Below, one piece after another: positions 1-10,700 of a DNA stretch of 64,000 bases. Position 1 is the first letter of the stretch. The number at the start of each line of letters is the position of its first letter. The notes beneath the pieces are model-generated. The model did no database searches. It saw only the letters and a program-made list of their open reading frames with translations, and had not been told where the DNA came from. Source of the DNA: Paenibacillus sp. HWE-109 (GTDB taxonomy: Bacteria; Bacillota; Bacilli; Paenibacillales; NBRC-103111); assembly GCF_022163125.1 (NCBI RefSeq), contig NZ_CP091881.1:3906001-3970000 (forward strand), given 5' to 3'. A program made the translations under genes and the position numbers.

Positions 1-217
1 TGCTTACGTAATTGTCCAGCCCAATAAAATGATTGCCATCCACGAAATCAATCGTGTAAAAGCTGTAAAAGATCCCTTTGAAAATAGGCACCCATAGAAA
101 AATAATAAACAACACAATCTCCGGAAGGATAAACAGCGTTCCCCATAAATACCAGTTCATTTTCTTCTTGGCAGCACGCTGGGCTGCAATTGGTCTTACG
201 CTCAGCTCTGTCTCCAT
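1..217 (-). CDS. Sugar ABC transporter permease, MalF-like (N-terminal fragment)
   Basis: Inner-membrane permease of a CUT1-type carbohydrate ABC importer. Only the first 72 residues are in the window; the gene runs off the left edge. It begins METELSVRPIAAQRAAKKKM, a basic cytoplasmic N-terminus, followed by one clear membrane segment (about residues 23-43) and the MalF-like stretch FYSFYTIDFVDGNHFIGLDN, where the GLDNY-type motif is typical of this permease class. The ATG at 217 is chosen because AGGAGT lies 7 bases upstream (225-230). It lies 64 bp after the solute-binding protein gene on the same strand, the usual gene order for these systems. The substrate cannot be told from the fragment; a plant or microbial oligosaccharide is the general expectation for the family. 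Confidence 0.85.
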   Translation of the reverse strand, partial: METELSVRPIAAQRAAKKKMNWYLWGTLFILPEIVLFIIFLWVPIFKGIFYSFYTIDFVDGNHFIGLDNYVS

Positions 218-236
218 CTTGAACACTCCTTATAAA

Positions 237-271
237 ATCGGACCTAAACCGGTAAACGGCTTAGATCCGAT
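237..271 (-). other. Intergenic stem-loop between binding-protein and permease genes
   Basis: A 35-base inverted repeat: 15-base arms (237-251 and 257-271) pair with two G:U-type differences around a GTAAA loop. No T-run follows in the transcribed direction, so it is more likely an mRNA-stabilising or processing hairpin than a full terminator. Such hairpins let the binding-protein message outnumber the permease message; that role here is inferred. Confidence 0.6.
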
Positions 272-281
272 GTTCCCGTCC

Positions 282-1706
282 TTATTCGACCTTCACTTTA
301 TCAAAAACTTCGGTTTGAACTTTGTTGGAAGCTTCTTCCAACGTCTTTTTCAAATCAACATCCTTAGTTGTGAACACTTTTTGAATCACGTTGGCAAGCT
401 CTGTGTAGTACTTTTGCGCTTCGTACTGAGCTTCTGGTTTACCGTCCCAAAGGCTGATCAATTGCGGATCATATTTGAAAACGTTATCGTATTTAGCCAA
501 CAAATCCGTGTATTTTTTACCGAAATCGGAAGAATCCTTCCAGTAGTTGATCGGTTGCGGAATGTAAACGCGATTCTTGCCTTTGCGATCTTCGATTTCC
601 TTCTTCGTGGAGTTCAAGAAATCGTCTGTGAAGTACTCATCTGTAATCCATTTGAACGCGACTTGCTGTTGGTCTTTATCACTTTTTGGATTGATAACAC
701 GGTAGTTGCCGCCAAGCACGCCAGTATGTTTACCGCCTTTGGTAATGGAAGGCATTGGGTAGACAACAAGATCCTCTTTGCTGATGCCGCCCTCGTTAAT
801 GGCTGTATCTGCTGCGTTGCCGCTTCCGCACATGACCATTGCACCGCGACCTTGCGAGAAGGCATTCAAAGCATCCCCGTAGCCGAGCGCCCAGTTTTGC
901 GGGATCAAGTTTTCATCCTTGAGTTTTTTGTAGAATTCGAGCGCTTTCAAACCAGCTTCAGAATTGAATAGTCCAACGACTTTGCCATTATCAAGCTTTT
1001 GAACATCCCCGCCTGCGGCATAAAGGAAATTCGTCCAGTTCCAACCTGCCTCAGGACCTTTCCCCATTGGGATGAAACCGGCAATGCCCTTGGCTGGATC
1101 ATTGATTTTTCTGGCAGCCGTCAACAGATCGTCCCAAGTCCAATCCATAGGCGGAAGGTCCACGCCTTTTTCTTTGAACAATTTCTTATTAAGCGTAATC
1201 GTCATCACGTAACCATCGATCGGCACACCGTACGTTTTACCGTTCACGACAAATGGTTTTGACAGTAGATCATTCATATCCTTGGCGTGTTCCCAGCTGT
1301 TGATGGAATCCGTAATATCGGCTACCCATTTCTTGTCGACAAGCACTTTCCCCTCTGTGGCATACGTTGTATATTCCGTTGGGGCGCTGTTCGAGGCCAT
1401 TTTGATACCAATTTCCAGCGGATTGTACTGCCAGTCGTCCTTCTTGAAATCGACCGTCGGGAACTTGGCTTTAAAGCGGGTGATACGCTGGTCTAATTGA
1501 TCATTTTTTTCCTTTTGATCCGGCTTGAAGCCTTGTGCTGTAATTGTCACCTTTTTTGCCGCAGGAACGGTTGTAGCTGCGGTTGTGCTCCCCGCCGTTG
1601 TTGCCGGGCTAGGACTTGTTGTCGTGGTAGTTGAGTTTGTGCCGCATCCGGCCAATAGGACCGTGAGCGCAATTGCGCCTAGTGCAGAAGCGTTTCTTTT
1701 TCTCAT
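282..1706 (-). CDS. Extracellular solute-binding lipoprotein, family 1 (sugar ABC importer)
   Basis: Captures sugar outside the cell and delivers it to the permease downstream. The 474-residue product starts MRKRNASALGAIALTVLLAG and has a lipobox ending LLAGC, so it is predicted to be lipidated at that cysteine and anchored to the outer membrane face. A Thr/Ser/Ala/Pro-rich linker (roughly residues 22-50) is followed by a typical family 1 binding fold, with signatures such as KLFKEKGVDLPPMDWTWDDL and GRGAMVMCGSGN. The ATG at 1706 is preferred over one six codons upstream because AAAGGGGA sits 6-8 bases before it. It is followed by a stem-loop and the permease gene. The substrate is unknown. 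Regulation by the adjacent response regulator is likely from gene order, not shown. Confidence 0.92.
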   Translation of the reverse strand: MRKRNASALGAIALTVLLAGCGTNSTTTTTSPSPATTAGSTTAATTVPAAKKVTITAQGFKPDQKEKNDQLDQRITRFKAKFPTVDFKKDDWQYNPLEIGIKMASNSAPTEYTTYATEGKVLVDKKWVADITDSINSWEHAKDMNDLLSKPFVVNGKTYGVPIDGYVMTITLNKKLFKEKGVDLPPMDWTWDDLLTAARKINDPAKGIAGFIPMGKGPEAGWNWTNFLYAAGGDVQKLDNGKVVGLFNSEAGLKALEFYKKLKDENLIPQNWALGYGDALNAFSQGRGAMVMCGSGNAADTAINEGGISKEDLVVYPMPSITKGGKHTGVLGGNYRVINPKSDKDQQQVAFKWITDEYFTDDFLNSTKKEIEDRKGKNRVYIPQPINYWKDSSDFGKKYTDLLAKYDNVFKYDPQLISLWDGKPEAQYEAQKYYTELANVIQKVFTTKDVDLKKTLEEASNKVQTEVFDKVKVE

Positions 1707-1757
1707 GTGTAGTTCCCCTTTCAATCGTTACCTTATAAGTTTGCTGCTACAATTTCG

Positions 1758-1763
1758 ATTATA
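1758..1763 (-). promoter_or_regulatory. Candidate -10 box for the sugar importer operon
   Basis: A perfect TATAAT on the minus strand lies 52 bases before the binding-protein start. No good -35 hexamer is found at 16-18 bases, which fits a promoter that needs an activator such as the neighbouring AraC-type response regulator. Weak support. Confidence 0.35.
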
Positions 1764-1816
1764 AAGGGAACGGACTTGACAGGCGATGTGCGGTATTACG
1801 CTAATCATGTCACATG

Positions 1817-3139
1817 TTACGGTCCCGTTTGCTTCACTTCGGAAATATTCATGCCAAAATGCTTTTTAAAAATTTTGCTAAAATGTTCCGGCGATTCGTA
1901 ACCGATTTCCTCGGAAATTTCGTATCTGCGCTTATCCGTGGTGAGAATTAATTGTCTGCCTTTCTCCATGCGGAGTTGGGTAACATAGTCCCAAATGTTG
2001 ATCCCCATTACTCTTTTAAACAAATAGCTTAAATAATTCGGGCTCAAATGAACCGCATCCGCAATATCTTGCAGCTTGAGGCCTTTGTTGCTGAAGTGAC
2101 CTTCAATATAGGTTTTAGTTTCATAAACAATGCGATTGTTCGCTTCATCCACTTGCGTGTTGGATAAATTTTGTTCATTCGTTGTTTTACCAATATCGTC
2201 AATGTAGAACATGTAGTGCCCTTTATTGGTCTCACTCCATGCCAAACTCTCCGTCGCTTCCTGATAGATAACTGGCCACTCCGTCACACCCTCGCGAATG
2301 CGGCTAATCCCGATCTGACATTTGACGTTGACGTATTTCTGCAAATTGGTATGAATCATTTGGGCCACCATCAGGAGTTGATTAATGCTCTGGGTACCCC
2401 GATTCTCCTCTTGCGGAATTTGCATCAGCAGCGAAAACGTTGAATTATGCGTGTTGAACAAGAGATGACACCACTGTTTGGCTGTCTCTTCGATGATATT
2501 CAAAGCGGCATATTTCAACAAACTGCGATCCTTGAGCGTGGCGATTTCCTCATCGTGGATACCGCCCCGGCTGAGCGATAACTTGATCACAAGCATGCTA
2601 TAGAAGCTTCCTGTCATGCGATTGCCCAGCTTTTCCATGATAGCCGGCACTTCGGAGGCATGCAGGGTGCTGGTCACAAGCTCATTCAGGTAATAATTCA
2701 ACTCCAGTGAAATATGCTCCGGCAGACCGCCGCTGCCTTCCCAATTGGAGAAATGCTGCTGCTTCTCTTCCTTCTCCTTCAGCAGCTTCGCAGCTACATT
2801 GACCAAGTGAGGCGGCGTGATCGGTTTAACCAAATATTCCTTAGCGCCGAAACGAATCGCCTTCTGGGCATATTCAAATTCCCCATGCGCGGATAAAATA
2901 ACAATCGGAATCGACGGATCTTCCATAAATATATTTTCAATGAGCTCAATGCCATTCATTTTCTCCATTTGGATATCCGTAAACACCAAATCAATCTTCT
3001 CTAAATGAATAAAATCCAACGCCTCAAATCCGTTATATGCGATGAATACTTCCCCAATATCCAGCTTCGATTGCTTCAATATGGTAGCAACGCCTTTACA
3101 AATCATCGGTTCGTCATCCACAACCAAAATATTAACCAT
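1817..3139 (-). CDS. Response regulator with AraC-type DNA-binding domain (YesN-like)
   Basis: A 440-residue two-component response regulator. The N-terminal receiver domain (about 1-120) has the acidic pair in VVDDEP (D8, D9), phospho-acceptor D55 in FTDIQM and K105 in LVKP. The C-terminal ~100 residues form a double helix-turn-helix of AraC type (LQDIADAVHLSPNYLSYLFK, then YESPEHFSKIFKKHFG). The middle (120-330) is the less conserved YesN linker region. ATG at 3139 has GAGGTGG 4 bases upstream. It lies upstream of and parallel to the binding-protein gene, so it probably activates that importer in response to extracellular sugar. No partner YesM-like kinase is present on this side; beyond it is only repeat DNA, so the kinase must lie elsewhere, possibly beyond the left edge. 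Confidence 0.93.
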   Translation of the reverse strand: MVNILVVDDEPMICKGVATILKQSKLDIGEVFIAYNGFEALDFIHLEKIDLVFTDIQMEKMNGIELIENIFMEDPSIPIVILSAHGEFEYAQKAIRFGAKEYLVKPITPPHLVNVAAKLLKEKEEKQQHFSNWEGSGGLPEHISLELNYYLNELVTSTLHASEVPAIMEKLGNRMTGSFYSMLVIKLSLSRGGIHDEEIATLKDRSLLKYAALNIIEETAKQWCHLLFNTHNSTFSLLMQIPQEENRGTQSINQLLMVAQMIHTNLQKYVNVKCQIGISRIREGVTEWPVIYQEATESLAWSETNKGHYMFYIDDIGKTTNEQNLSNTQVDEANNRIVYETKTYIEGHFSNKGLKLQDIADAVHLSPNYLSYLFKRVMGINIWDYVTQLRMEKGRQLILTTDKRRYEISEEIGYESPEHFSKIFKKHFGMNISEVKQTGP

Positions 3140-3254
3140 GCGGCCACCTCGTCATTCTTTTATGCATCAATCCTATTCTAGTGTACAACATGTGGCGCTG
3201 AACAGGTTTAATATTACGTTTATTGTGTCTGATATATGGGAGGTGACGGTATTG

Positions 3255-4212
3255 GTGTCTGGCGCGCCTAATGAACTCAATACCCCCTATATGACCAAAT
3301 TTGGCTCATTTAAAGTAATTACGAACTGGAATAACGCTATACCACGCAAAAGCTGACCTTTCCGCTCCTAAGTAACGCTTTAGCACTGCTTGAGTTCGTT
3401 AGAAAAATTGCGTGGCCATTTTCTCGCTTTTAGCGTGTTTGCAGTTCGTTAAGTCAATGAGCTCGCTGTTCTCGCACTTAGCGCGTTTGCAGTTCGTTAG
3501 CGTCGCTTTGCCGGTATCTCTGCTCTTTTTTGGCTGGCGGAGTCCGCGCCCGCGTTCAGACAAATGTGCCGTAAGCTCTATTGAATGGATGTCTGGCACG
3601 CCTAATGAACTCAATACCCCCTATATGACCAAATTCGGCTCATTTAAAGTAATTACGAACTGGAATAACGCTATACCACGCAAAAGCTGACCTTTCCGCT
3701 CCTAAATAACGCTTTAGCACCGCTTGAGTTCGTTAGAAAAATTGCGAGGCCATTTTCTCGCTTTTAGCGTGTGTGCAGTTCGTTAGGTCAATGAGCTCGT
3801 TTTCAGTTCGTTAGCGTCGCCTTGGCGGGATCTCTGCTCTTTTTGGGCTGGCGGAGTCCGCGCCCGCGTTCAGACAAATGTGCCGAAAGCTCTATTGAAT
3901 TAGTGTCTGGCGCGTCTAATGAACTCAATACCCCCTATATGACCAAATTCGGCTCATTTAAAGTAATTACGAACTGGAATAACGCTATACCACGCAAAAG
4001 CTGATCTTTCCGCTCCTAAGTAACGCTTTAGCACCGCTTGAGTTCGTTAGAAAAATTGCGAGGCCATTTTCTCGCTTTTAGCGTGTTTGCAGTTCGTTAG
4101 GTCAAAGAGCTCGCTGTTCTCGCATTTAGCGCGTTTGCAGTTCGTTAGGATTAATGAGCTCGTTTTCAGTTCGTTTGCGTCGCTTTGCCGGTATCTCTGC
4201 TCTTTTTTGGCT
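3255..4212. repeat. Three tandem ~310-334 bp intergenic repeat units (family A)
   Basis: Three head-to-tail copies start at 3255, 3589 and 3903 with spacings of 334 and 314 bp. Each begins near TGTCTGGC(G/A)CG(C/T)CTAATG, passes through a conserved block ending in CCACGCAAAAGCTGA, and carries several GTTCGTTAG motifs. Copy 2 lacks one internal sub-block; copy 3 stops at 4212, losing the final ~50 bp. Short open frames in each copy encode the same ~28 residues with no start signal, so they look fortuitous. Together with 3140-3254 this fills the gap upstream of the response regulator. Confidence 0.9.
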
Positions 4213-4302
4213 ACTTATGCTCCTTTCCCCGCTGGTGGCGGGGAGGAGAAGCACTTATCTTCGTCTTCAAAGAAAAACCCAGCCTGCAGCTAGATTTTCT
4301 GC

Positions 4303-4400
4303 GGGTGGGTTGGGCTGGGTTGGGTTGGGCTGGGCTGGGCTGGGTTGGGTTGGGCTGGGCTGGGTTGGGTTGGGCTGGGCTGGGTTGGGTTGGGTTGGGT
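4303..4400 (+). repeat. G-rich TGGGY pentamer array, G-quadruplex-forming
   Basis: Twenty GGG runs occur between 4303 and 4399, nineteen at an exact 5-base spacing with TT or CT loops. This is a near-ideal substrate for stacked G-quadruplexes on the plus strand and i-motifs on the minus strand. It lies in non-coding DNA about 370 bp downstream of the giant surface-protein gene. Confidence 0.95.
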
Positions 4401-4465
4401 GTGCTTATCTGCAGCACAACGTCGCATTCAGGGCACATTAGCCAATAATAAGTACTCCAGGCTTG

Positions 4466-4514
4466 CATCCAGAAAAGGAGCCATTCATGCAAATAAGCAC
4501 TTTCAGCGCCTTAC
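4466..4514. repeat. Dispersed short element, copy 1 (CATCCAGAAAAGGAGC type)
   Basis: Shares a 16-base core (CATCCAGAAAAGGAGC) followed by AAATAAGCAC and a GC..CTTA stretch with 14758-14812. A related AATA/CTTATTTG-type sequence flanks the insertion sequence at 17.4 and 19.2 kb. Non-coding. Confidence 0.6.
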
Positions 4515-4575
4515 TTACCGTATCAAACCACAAAAAAGACTCCCTTAGGACTTGGGAGATATGATGCATGCTATA

Positions 4576-4609
4576 GAAAAAGGACCGCCAGGGCAAGCCT
4601 GACGGTCCT
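4576..4609 (-). terminator. Rho-independent terminator downstream of the giant surface-protein gene
   Basis: Arms 4581-4592 and 4598-4609 form a 12-base stem with one mismatch. On the minus strand it is followed by five Ts, as expected for termination of the gene ending at 4766. A weaker CTCCC/GGGAG hairpin followed by six Ts lies just beyond (about 4530-4555, minus strand). Confidence 0.8.
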
Positions 4610-4737
4610 TTCCTCTCATTGTGCCGCAGTCTCGCGGAACGTAGAGACCTTATTCGGGTTAAATTCAGCGAGAATCCGCATTTGGGGAAACGTAGATCAC
4701 TTATTACGACGTTTCACTCTCAATTCGGATGATTACT

Positions 4738-4759
4738 CGAACTCGAACTCGAACTCGAA
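4738..4759. repeat. CGAACT hexanucleotide microsatellite
   Basis: Three full and one partial CGAACT copies lie immediately downstream of the stop codon at 4766. Function unknown; a possible site of length variation. Confidence 0.8.
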
Positions 4760-4765
4760 AGCACA

Positions 4766-7700
4766 TTACATCAATTTCATAAGCAGCAGCAAACGCTGCA
4801 AAATGACAGTCGCCTCTGCGCGAGTGGCATTCGCGCCCGGATCAAGAATGGTCGCTGATTTGCCTTGGATAATGCCGCTGGATACGACTTGGGCCAAAGC
4901 TTCCTTGGCCCAAGTGCTGATAGCCCAGGCATCTGTGTAGGCGGAGAGATCCCGCGACGCTAAATCTCCAGGCGTTCCTTCTCGAAGCTTCCAGGCGCGT
5001 GTTACCATGACAGCCATCTCTTCACGCGAAATGGATTGATTCGGCCGGAAAGTGCCGTCATCGTACCCGCTGACAAGTCTGAATTGGGCTGCTGATTGGA
5101 CGGCCTCATGATACCAGTCCGTAGGCTTGACATCACCAAAACGGGAACTGCCAGCAGAACTTACCGTCAAGCCAAGAGCACGAACTAGAAGTGCCGAGAA
5201 TTCGGCTCTCGTAACCGCCTGATCCGGTGCAAAGAGCGCATCTGTTTGGCCATTAACGATTAGCTTCGAAGCAAGCAGCTCAATATCTTTTTGCGCCCAA
5301 TGACCGGCAAGATCGGCAAAAGAGCGCTTTTGCTGAATAACGGCATAGATAGAGTTGCTTGTGCTGTGAATGGTAACCAGCGTTTGCCCGTTATCCGCGC
5401 GGAATACGGCAGGAACGTAGCGAAACTCTCCGCTTCCAGGATCATAGATAGCCGCTGTTGTAGTCGCCCCATCGATGGAACCTTCAAGCTTCATGGTACG
5501 TGTGACATAGCTATCCCCAAAATAATTCAATGAGATTTCTCGGCCACCACTCACAAGGGTTATTTCAAATCGAACCGGATTGCCAAGCAGTTGACTCTTG
5601 TGGTCAATAGCGCTTTGTTTGATCTTGTTCAACTCTTCCTTGGATACCTTCTCTATCGTCACTCTGAGAATACCGCCTGCTGATTGCAGCAAATTAACCT
5701 GTTCAACAGTTAGCAGTTTGGAAATGTCTAAAGGCAGTTCGTAACTCACATCCAAATGCTTGAAAATAACATGAGCCCCTGGCAGCTTGGCTGCTGCTTT
5801 TAACAAGGAAGCAAGTGTCACTTCGATTTCTACAGTGGCATTGGTCGAACCACTCGATATCTCGATTAATTGTTGCTTATTCGCAATAGCGTCACTTAGC
5901 ACTTTGTCGTCGATCTTCACGACAATTGGCGCTGCTATTGATCCGCCACCTCCAGAGCTTTGACCCGGTTGGTTAGGAATGATCGGCGTTTCAGGATGTG
6001 TGCTGGAAAAGCCTTTCCCTGTTTCCACAAGGGTCAAATTCGTCCCCGCACTATTGGCCACATCTTGAATTCCGGCACCACGAATAATGACATTGTCTAC
6101 TTGGACAGATCCCGTTACCGTACTTGCTGCTTCCAATCCATTCGTACCTGCTTTATCGATCACATTATTTTTGAAGAGCACTTTGCTTACCGGCGATGTT
6201 CCTTGGATTGAAATGCCCTGGTAGGTGTTATCCAGCATGACATTGTCTTGAATAAGTACATCGCTGTCGATCGCTTTCGTATCCGCATAGACCCAAATCG
6301 CTCCAAAGTTGCTGTTCAGCCCTGCATCACGGCTGCCTGTGCGAATGAGTGTATTGCGTTCCACGCGGGTTGTTCCACGGAACGGTGTAAGCGGACTAAA
6401 GCGTGTAGATACGGCAATACCGCCGCCTAAGCCAATGGTATCTTTCAAAATATTATCTGTCATTTTGTTATCTTTACCGCCGAACACGACCATATTATTA
6501 GACAACCAAGGCAGTTGTACAGTGTCAAAACGGAATGTATTATTTTCCGTGAAATCATCCGGATAGGCGCCTTTGATGACTGTGGACCACATCGCCAGTC
6601 CATCGTCTCCGGCATAGCGCACGTTGGACTGCTCCACCATGCTGTTCTTCGTATTCGTGCTAAAGTTAATGCCATCTGCCATAAGATTGCGCATTCTTAA
6701 ACCGCCTACATAGAACTCATTGGTGTAGTTATTGCTGTTTAACCCATAAGCAAGCTGAGGTCTGGCAATCCACATGCCTGTTTTGGTGTGTTCGATCCAG
6801 ACATGCTGAACCGTGGATCCGGTGCCGAACGCGCCTTCAAAAGCATTCGTATGCGCATCATCCTTACGTACATTAAGCTCACCGTCAATGGTCAAATCAT
6901 ACACGCTGATGCGGCTCCCGTTGGCGAAAAACTTAGCGCCCTTCAGCGTTGTATACCACATCCCCGCACCGCGAATGGTAACGTCATCCAAGATGAATAA
7001 CTGGGTGGTATCTGCTTCGCCGTCTTTTAGGGCAGCGTCAATGCTGCCATGGTCATTGGCGAGATTGAATACACCAGCAGGTATCCAGACGCCTTTGTGC
7101 TGCGCCTTGCCAGCAGTTATCGCATCCTTCAAGGCTTGTGAATCGTCCTGTCCGTCATTCGCTACGGCGCCATAATCCGTTATAGAGAGGAATCCATTTG
7201 GCATCGGATATGCCGTCTCTGGCGCTTGCTCCATCTCAATCAAGTCGATGACATAGGGAATGAAACTGGAGCCATCATCTTTCTGGAGTTTAATTGTGTC
7301 ACCAGCCTGTACCTGACCGATTAAAGCATGAATTTCATCAAAAAAGCGATGAGCACTCCCTTGCCCTGGATCGTTGGACCACGGATAGTTGCCGTACTCC
7401 CACGCATAACGCGAAGTTAAACCCAAATCTTTTATTTTCACATTGTTGATGTAAAGACCCAGCTTGCCATCCATCCCCGCTCCATCCGCGCTATCGGGAA
7501 GCGAATAACGCAGGACGAGCGAGTTGGCTTTTTGAGCTAATTGAAATTCGACAAACTGTCCGTTTTGCTCCAATTGCACCGCTTGTCGGCCTGACGCTTC
7601 CGTTGCGAGTTCTCTGTAGACTCGGGATGGTCCGATCAACTTGCCGTTTGTCCGGGCAAACTCAGCTTCATACGTCGTGTAAGGTTCAATAGCCCCACGA

Positions 7701-10700
7701 TAAGGTTTGTTCACAGCATTATGCACAGTCAAGCGATCCAGCAGCACATGACCGCTGTCACCAACCAAAAATTCAAATGAAACGGAGTTGTAACCAGCAC
7801 GCAAAGGGAGCGCCACTTCCATATCCTGCCAACCGGATGTCGCGGACAAGATTAGCTGCTTGATTTTTAAACCATTGACCACAAGCGTTAGTGTTTGATT
7901 CGCAGCCGTTGGATTTGCAAACCGAATAGTTGCTTGATATGTTGCAGTTTCTTGCGCATTCACAGCCAAGATCGCTTTTGCCCCGACAGTCGCGAATTGG
8001 TCGAGATATCCCGTACCAGCGAAAGACGCAGCATCCGCTACCACCACAACGCCACTGCCAACAAAAGCACTCTCAGCCTCATAGACGGCATCACCAATTA
8101 CGGGCTCAAAAAGCCATTGAGCGGAATCAAGCCGCCCCTCTATTTCGCCATGCTTGACGGACGATGCCTCACCGAATAGATGGTGCGCATTGCCAGTATT
8201 TCTAATCTGCTTATAGCCAAGAAAATCGTCTACAACCCATTGATTGTTCAAATTCGGGACATCCGTGGTACTGCTTACAACGCCATCTGTGCCGCTTATT
8301 GCTTGCAGCAAATGACCTGTTGCTCTGTTCTTAAGCAGTTTATGTCCATTGTAGTCCTGAAGAAGCCACTGAGTGCTGACAGATGTCTCACCATCAACGG
8401 TTGCAACGGTCGACAATACCCCCTGTGATTCCTGAATAAGTCGATGTGTCGCTTTATTGCGAATCCGAATAAAATTGGAATCGTCGATAACAGGTGTGGC
8501 TGTGTTGTCATTGCGAACCTCCGATTGATCCGGCACAATGAACGGCAGTTTAGCCTCCTCGAACATCCATTGCAGCTTCTTCTCATTGCCGCCGGCATTG
8601 CGGGCGAATAATCCTCTTTCCGGGTACCCTGCGTTGTTTACCACATTTAAATACTCATCACTGAAAGCCCCATTGTTGCTGCGAATCCAGAACTTGCCTG
8701 CTCCGGCGATGTCTTCAATAATCCATTGCGAGGCTTGAACGTCGCCGCTGGCTTGGGAAGCAATGAATTCATAGGCTGTATTCATGGTCATATAGTGACC
8801 TGTTACCGCATTTTTGAAACGCTGCACCCCATTAGCAGACTCGATGATCCAGTATGAATAGCCATCGTTCACAGCAGGAGAGCCGTACATCACAATCCCT
8901 CTGTTGTTTTCGTAGAGATATTTCCCATTGTCTACATTCTTAATCCGTTTCTGCCCGATTGGGAGCTGTGGCGGCAAGGTTACGGTTTCTACAGCAAATA
9001 AGGCGCTATCCTCATTGCCCTTCACTTTACTTACTTTGAAGTCCTGCGTGTTCACATCTGCATAGATGTAATGGGCTTTCGTCCATCCGCTTTTGAAAGT
9101 TACATAACCAGGAACACTGGACTGCTCAATACTCCAATTCGCGCTTGCCCAATTAGTCGCTATCGTTTGATAAGTAATCAAAGCGTCAGGCGGCGAATCT
9201 TGGTCAATATGTGGAACCACATTTTCCAATGTAACCCCGTATCCAGTCTGGGCATTTACCAAGTATTTATAAGTTGCGTCATTCTGCGATGGATTCAGGA
9301 ACCACAGGGAAGCTAGATTGTTAGCGGGTTTATCCCCGTATTTAAGCGAATGATTGCCATCTTCATAGAGGTACTGATTTGTTGCTTTATTTTTAAAGCG
9401 AACTGGTTTCGGAACTCCCTCTGAGACCGGTACGAAACGCCAATTTTTGCTTTGCCAGGCAGCGGGGATTTCACTGTATTCCGCATATTTGATTACATTT
9501 TGCACATTGATAAATTTCTGATGATTGGGATCTTGATTTAGATCACTTACACTGTGAATCTGCTTCGTATTTCCATTGATCGTTTCAATGACCCAAATCG
9601 CGCTCTTCCAGCCATCCTCTACAGGTGTCACCCGCAAATGACCATTCACCGGATGTTCCATATTGATAAAATGGCCTGTGGCCCGATTCTTGATCCGCTT
9701 GCGTCCAGCGAACTTCTCAATCACCCAATGCGCGCGCTGATCGTCCTCTTGGACATTGCCGTATTTCAAATTTCCATCTTGATCTTCGAATAAAGTCAGG
9801 GAATTCCAGGCATTTGTTATTTGCACGAACTGCTCAACTCCAGCGATGACCGATGGGTCTTCGAAAAGCCACTGTGCGGCATCAGCATCCGGGTTCACTG
9901 GACTGGACTGCGCGAATCCAAGACCATTCATGACATGCAAATAACTATTCGCATAAACTGCACTCTGTACCGTCGCATAGTCATCATATTGTTTGGACGC
10001 CGCTATGGACCATTGACCGACCGCCAATCCGCTTGCGCCATCCAAGCTCTGCAAAGGACTGCCAGGCAGTGCAGCGTTCGCTTCCGTCATGTAATGACCG
10101 GTGCCTACATTGCGGATACGCTTCTTTCCGTTGAAATCTTCCACAACCCATTGGTACACTGCGCCTGTAACGGTTCCTGCTGCCAAAGCGCCGTATTTCA
10201 CAATGCCTTGCTCTTCGAAAAGGTATTTATCACTCACTTGTTCCAACGTATAATTCGCAATACGAACGGGCTTGTTCTCCGATACCAGCTCGATGCGCCA
10301 CTGCGCGTTGGCACGGTCCAGAACAGACCAATTGTTCGAACGCGCTGATGTATCTTCGAATTGTGTGTTCAACACATAAGTTTGGCTGCCGGCATCAATC
10401 TCATCGGTATCACCGGGGATGCGATCGGTTCCTTTGGCATAAACATTACTGAAGGTCAGCAAGCCCTCCGACGTTCCCTGAGCCATTATCCATTGGTTTT
10501 TAGTCGTGTTGGTCAAAGGAAGACCTTTAATCGGTGCCCATAGCGTGCCTTGCGTTATGTAATGTCCCGTTTGCTGATTTCTCAACCTGACGATTCGCGT
10601 GCCGCTTTCGCCATCCTGAACTTGCTCCACAATCCAGTAGCTGCTTCTGTCCTCCATGGGCAGCTTGGCAAATTTAATAGTACCTTCCTGATCCTCAAGC

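Noticed and set aside
3255..4212. CRISPR array
   Set aside because: Repeats are >300 bp and lack short uniform repeats with unique spacers; no cas genes are present.
4154..4548. Open frames across the G-rich array giving GLGWVGLGWAG-type proteins in several frames
   Set aside because: A 5-base repeat lacks stops in several frames by composition; there is no ribosome binding site, and the product is pure repeat.
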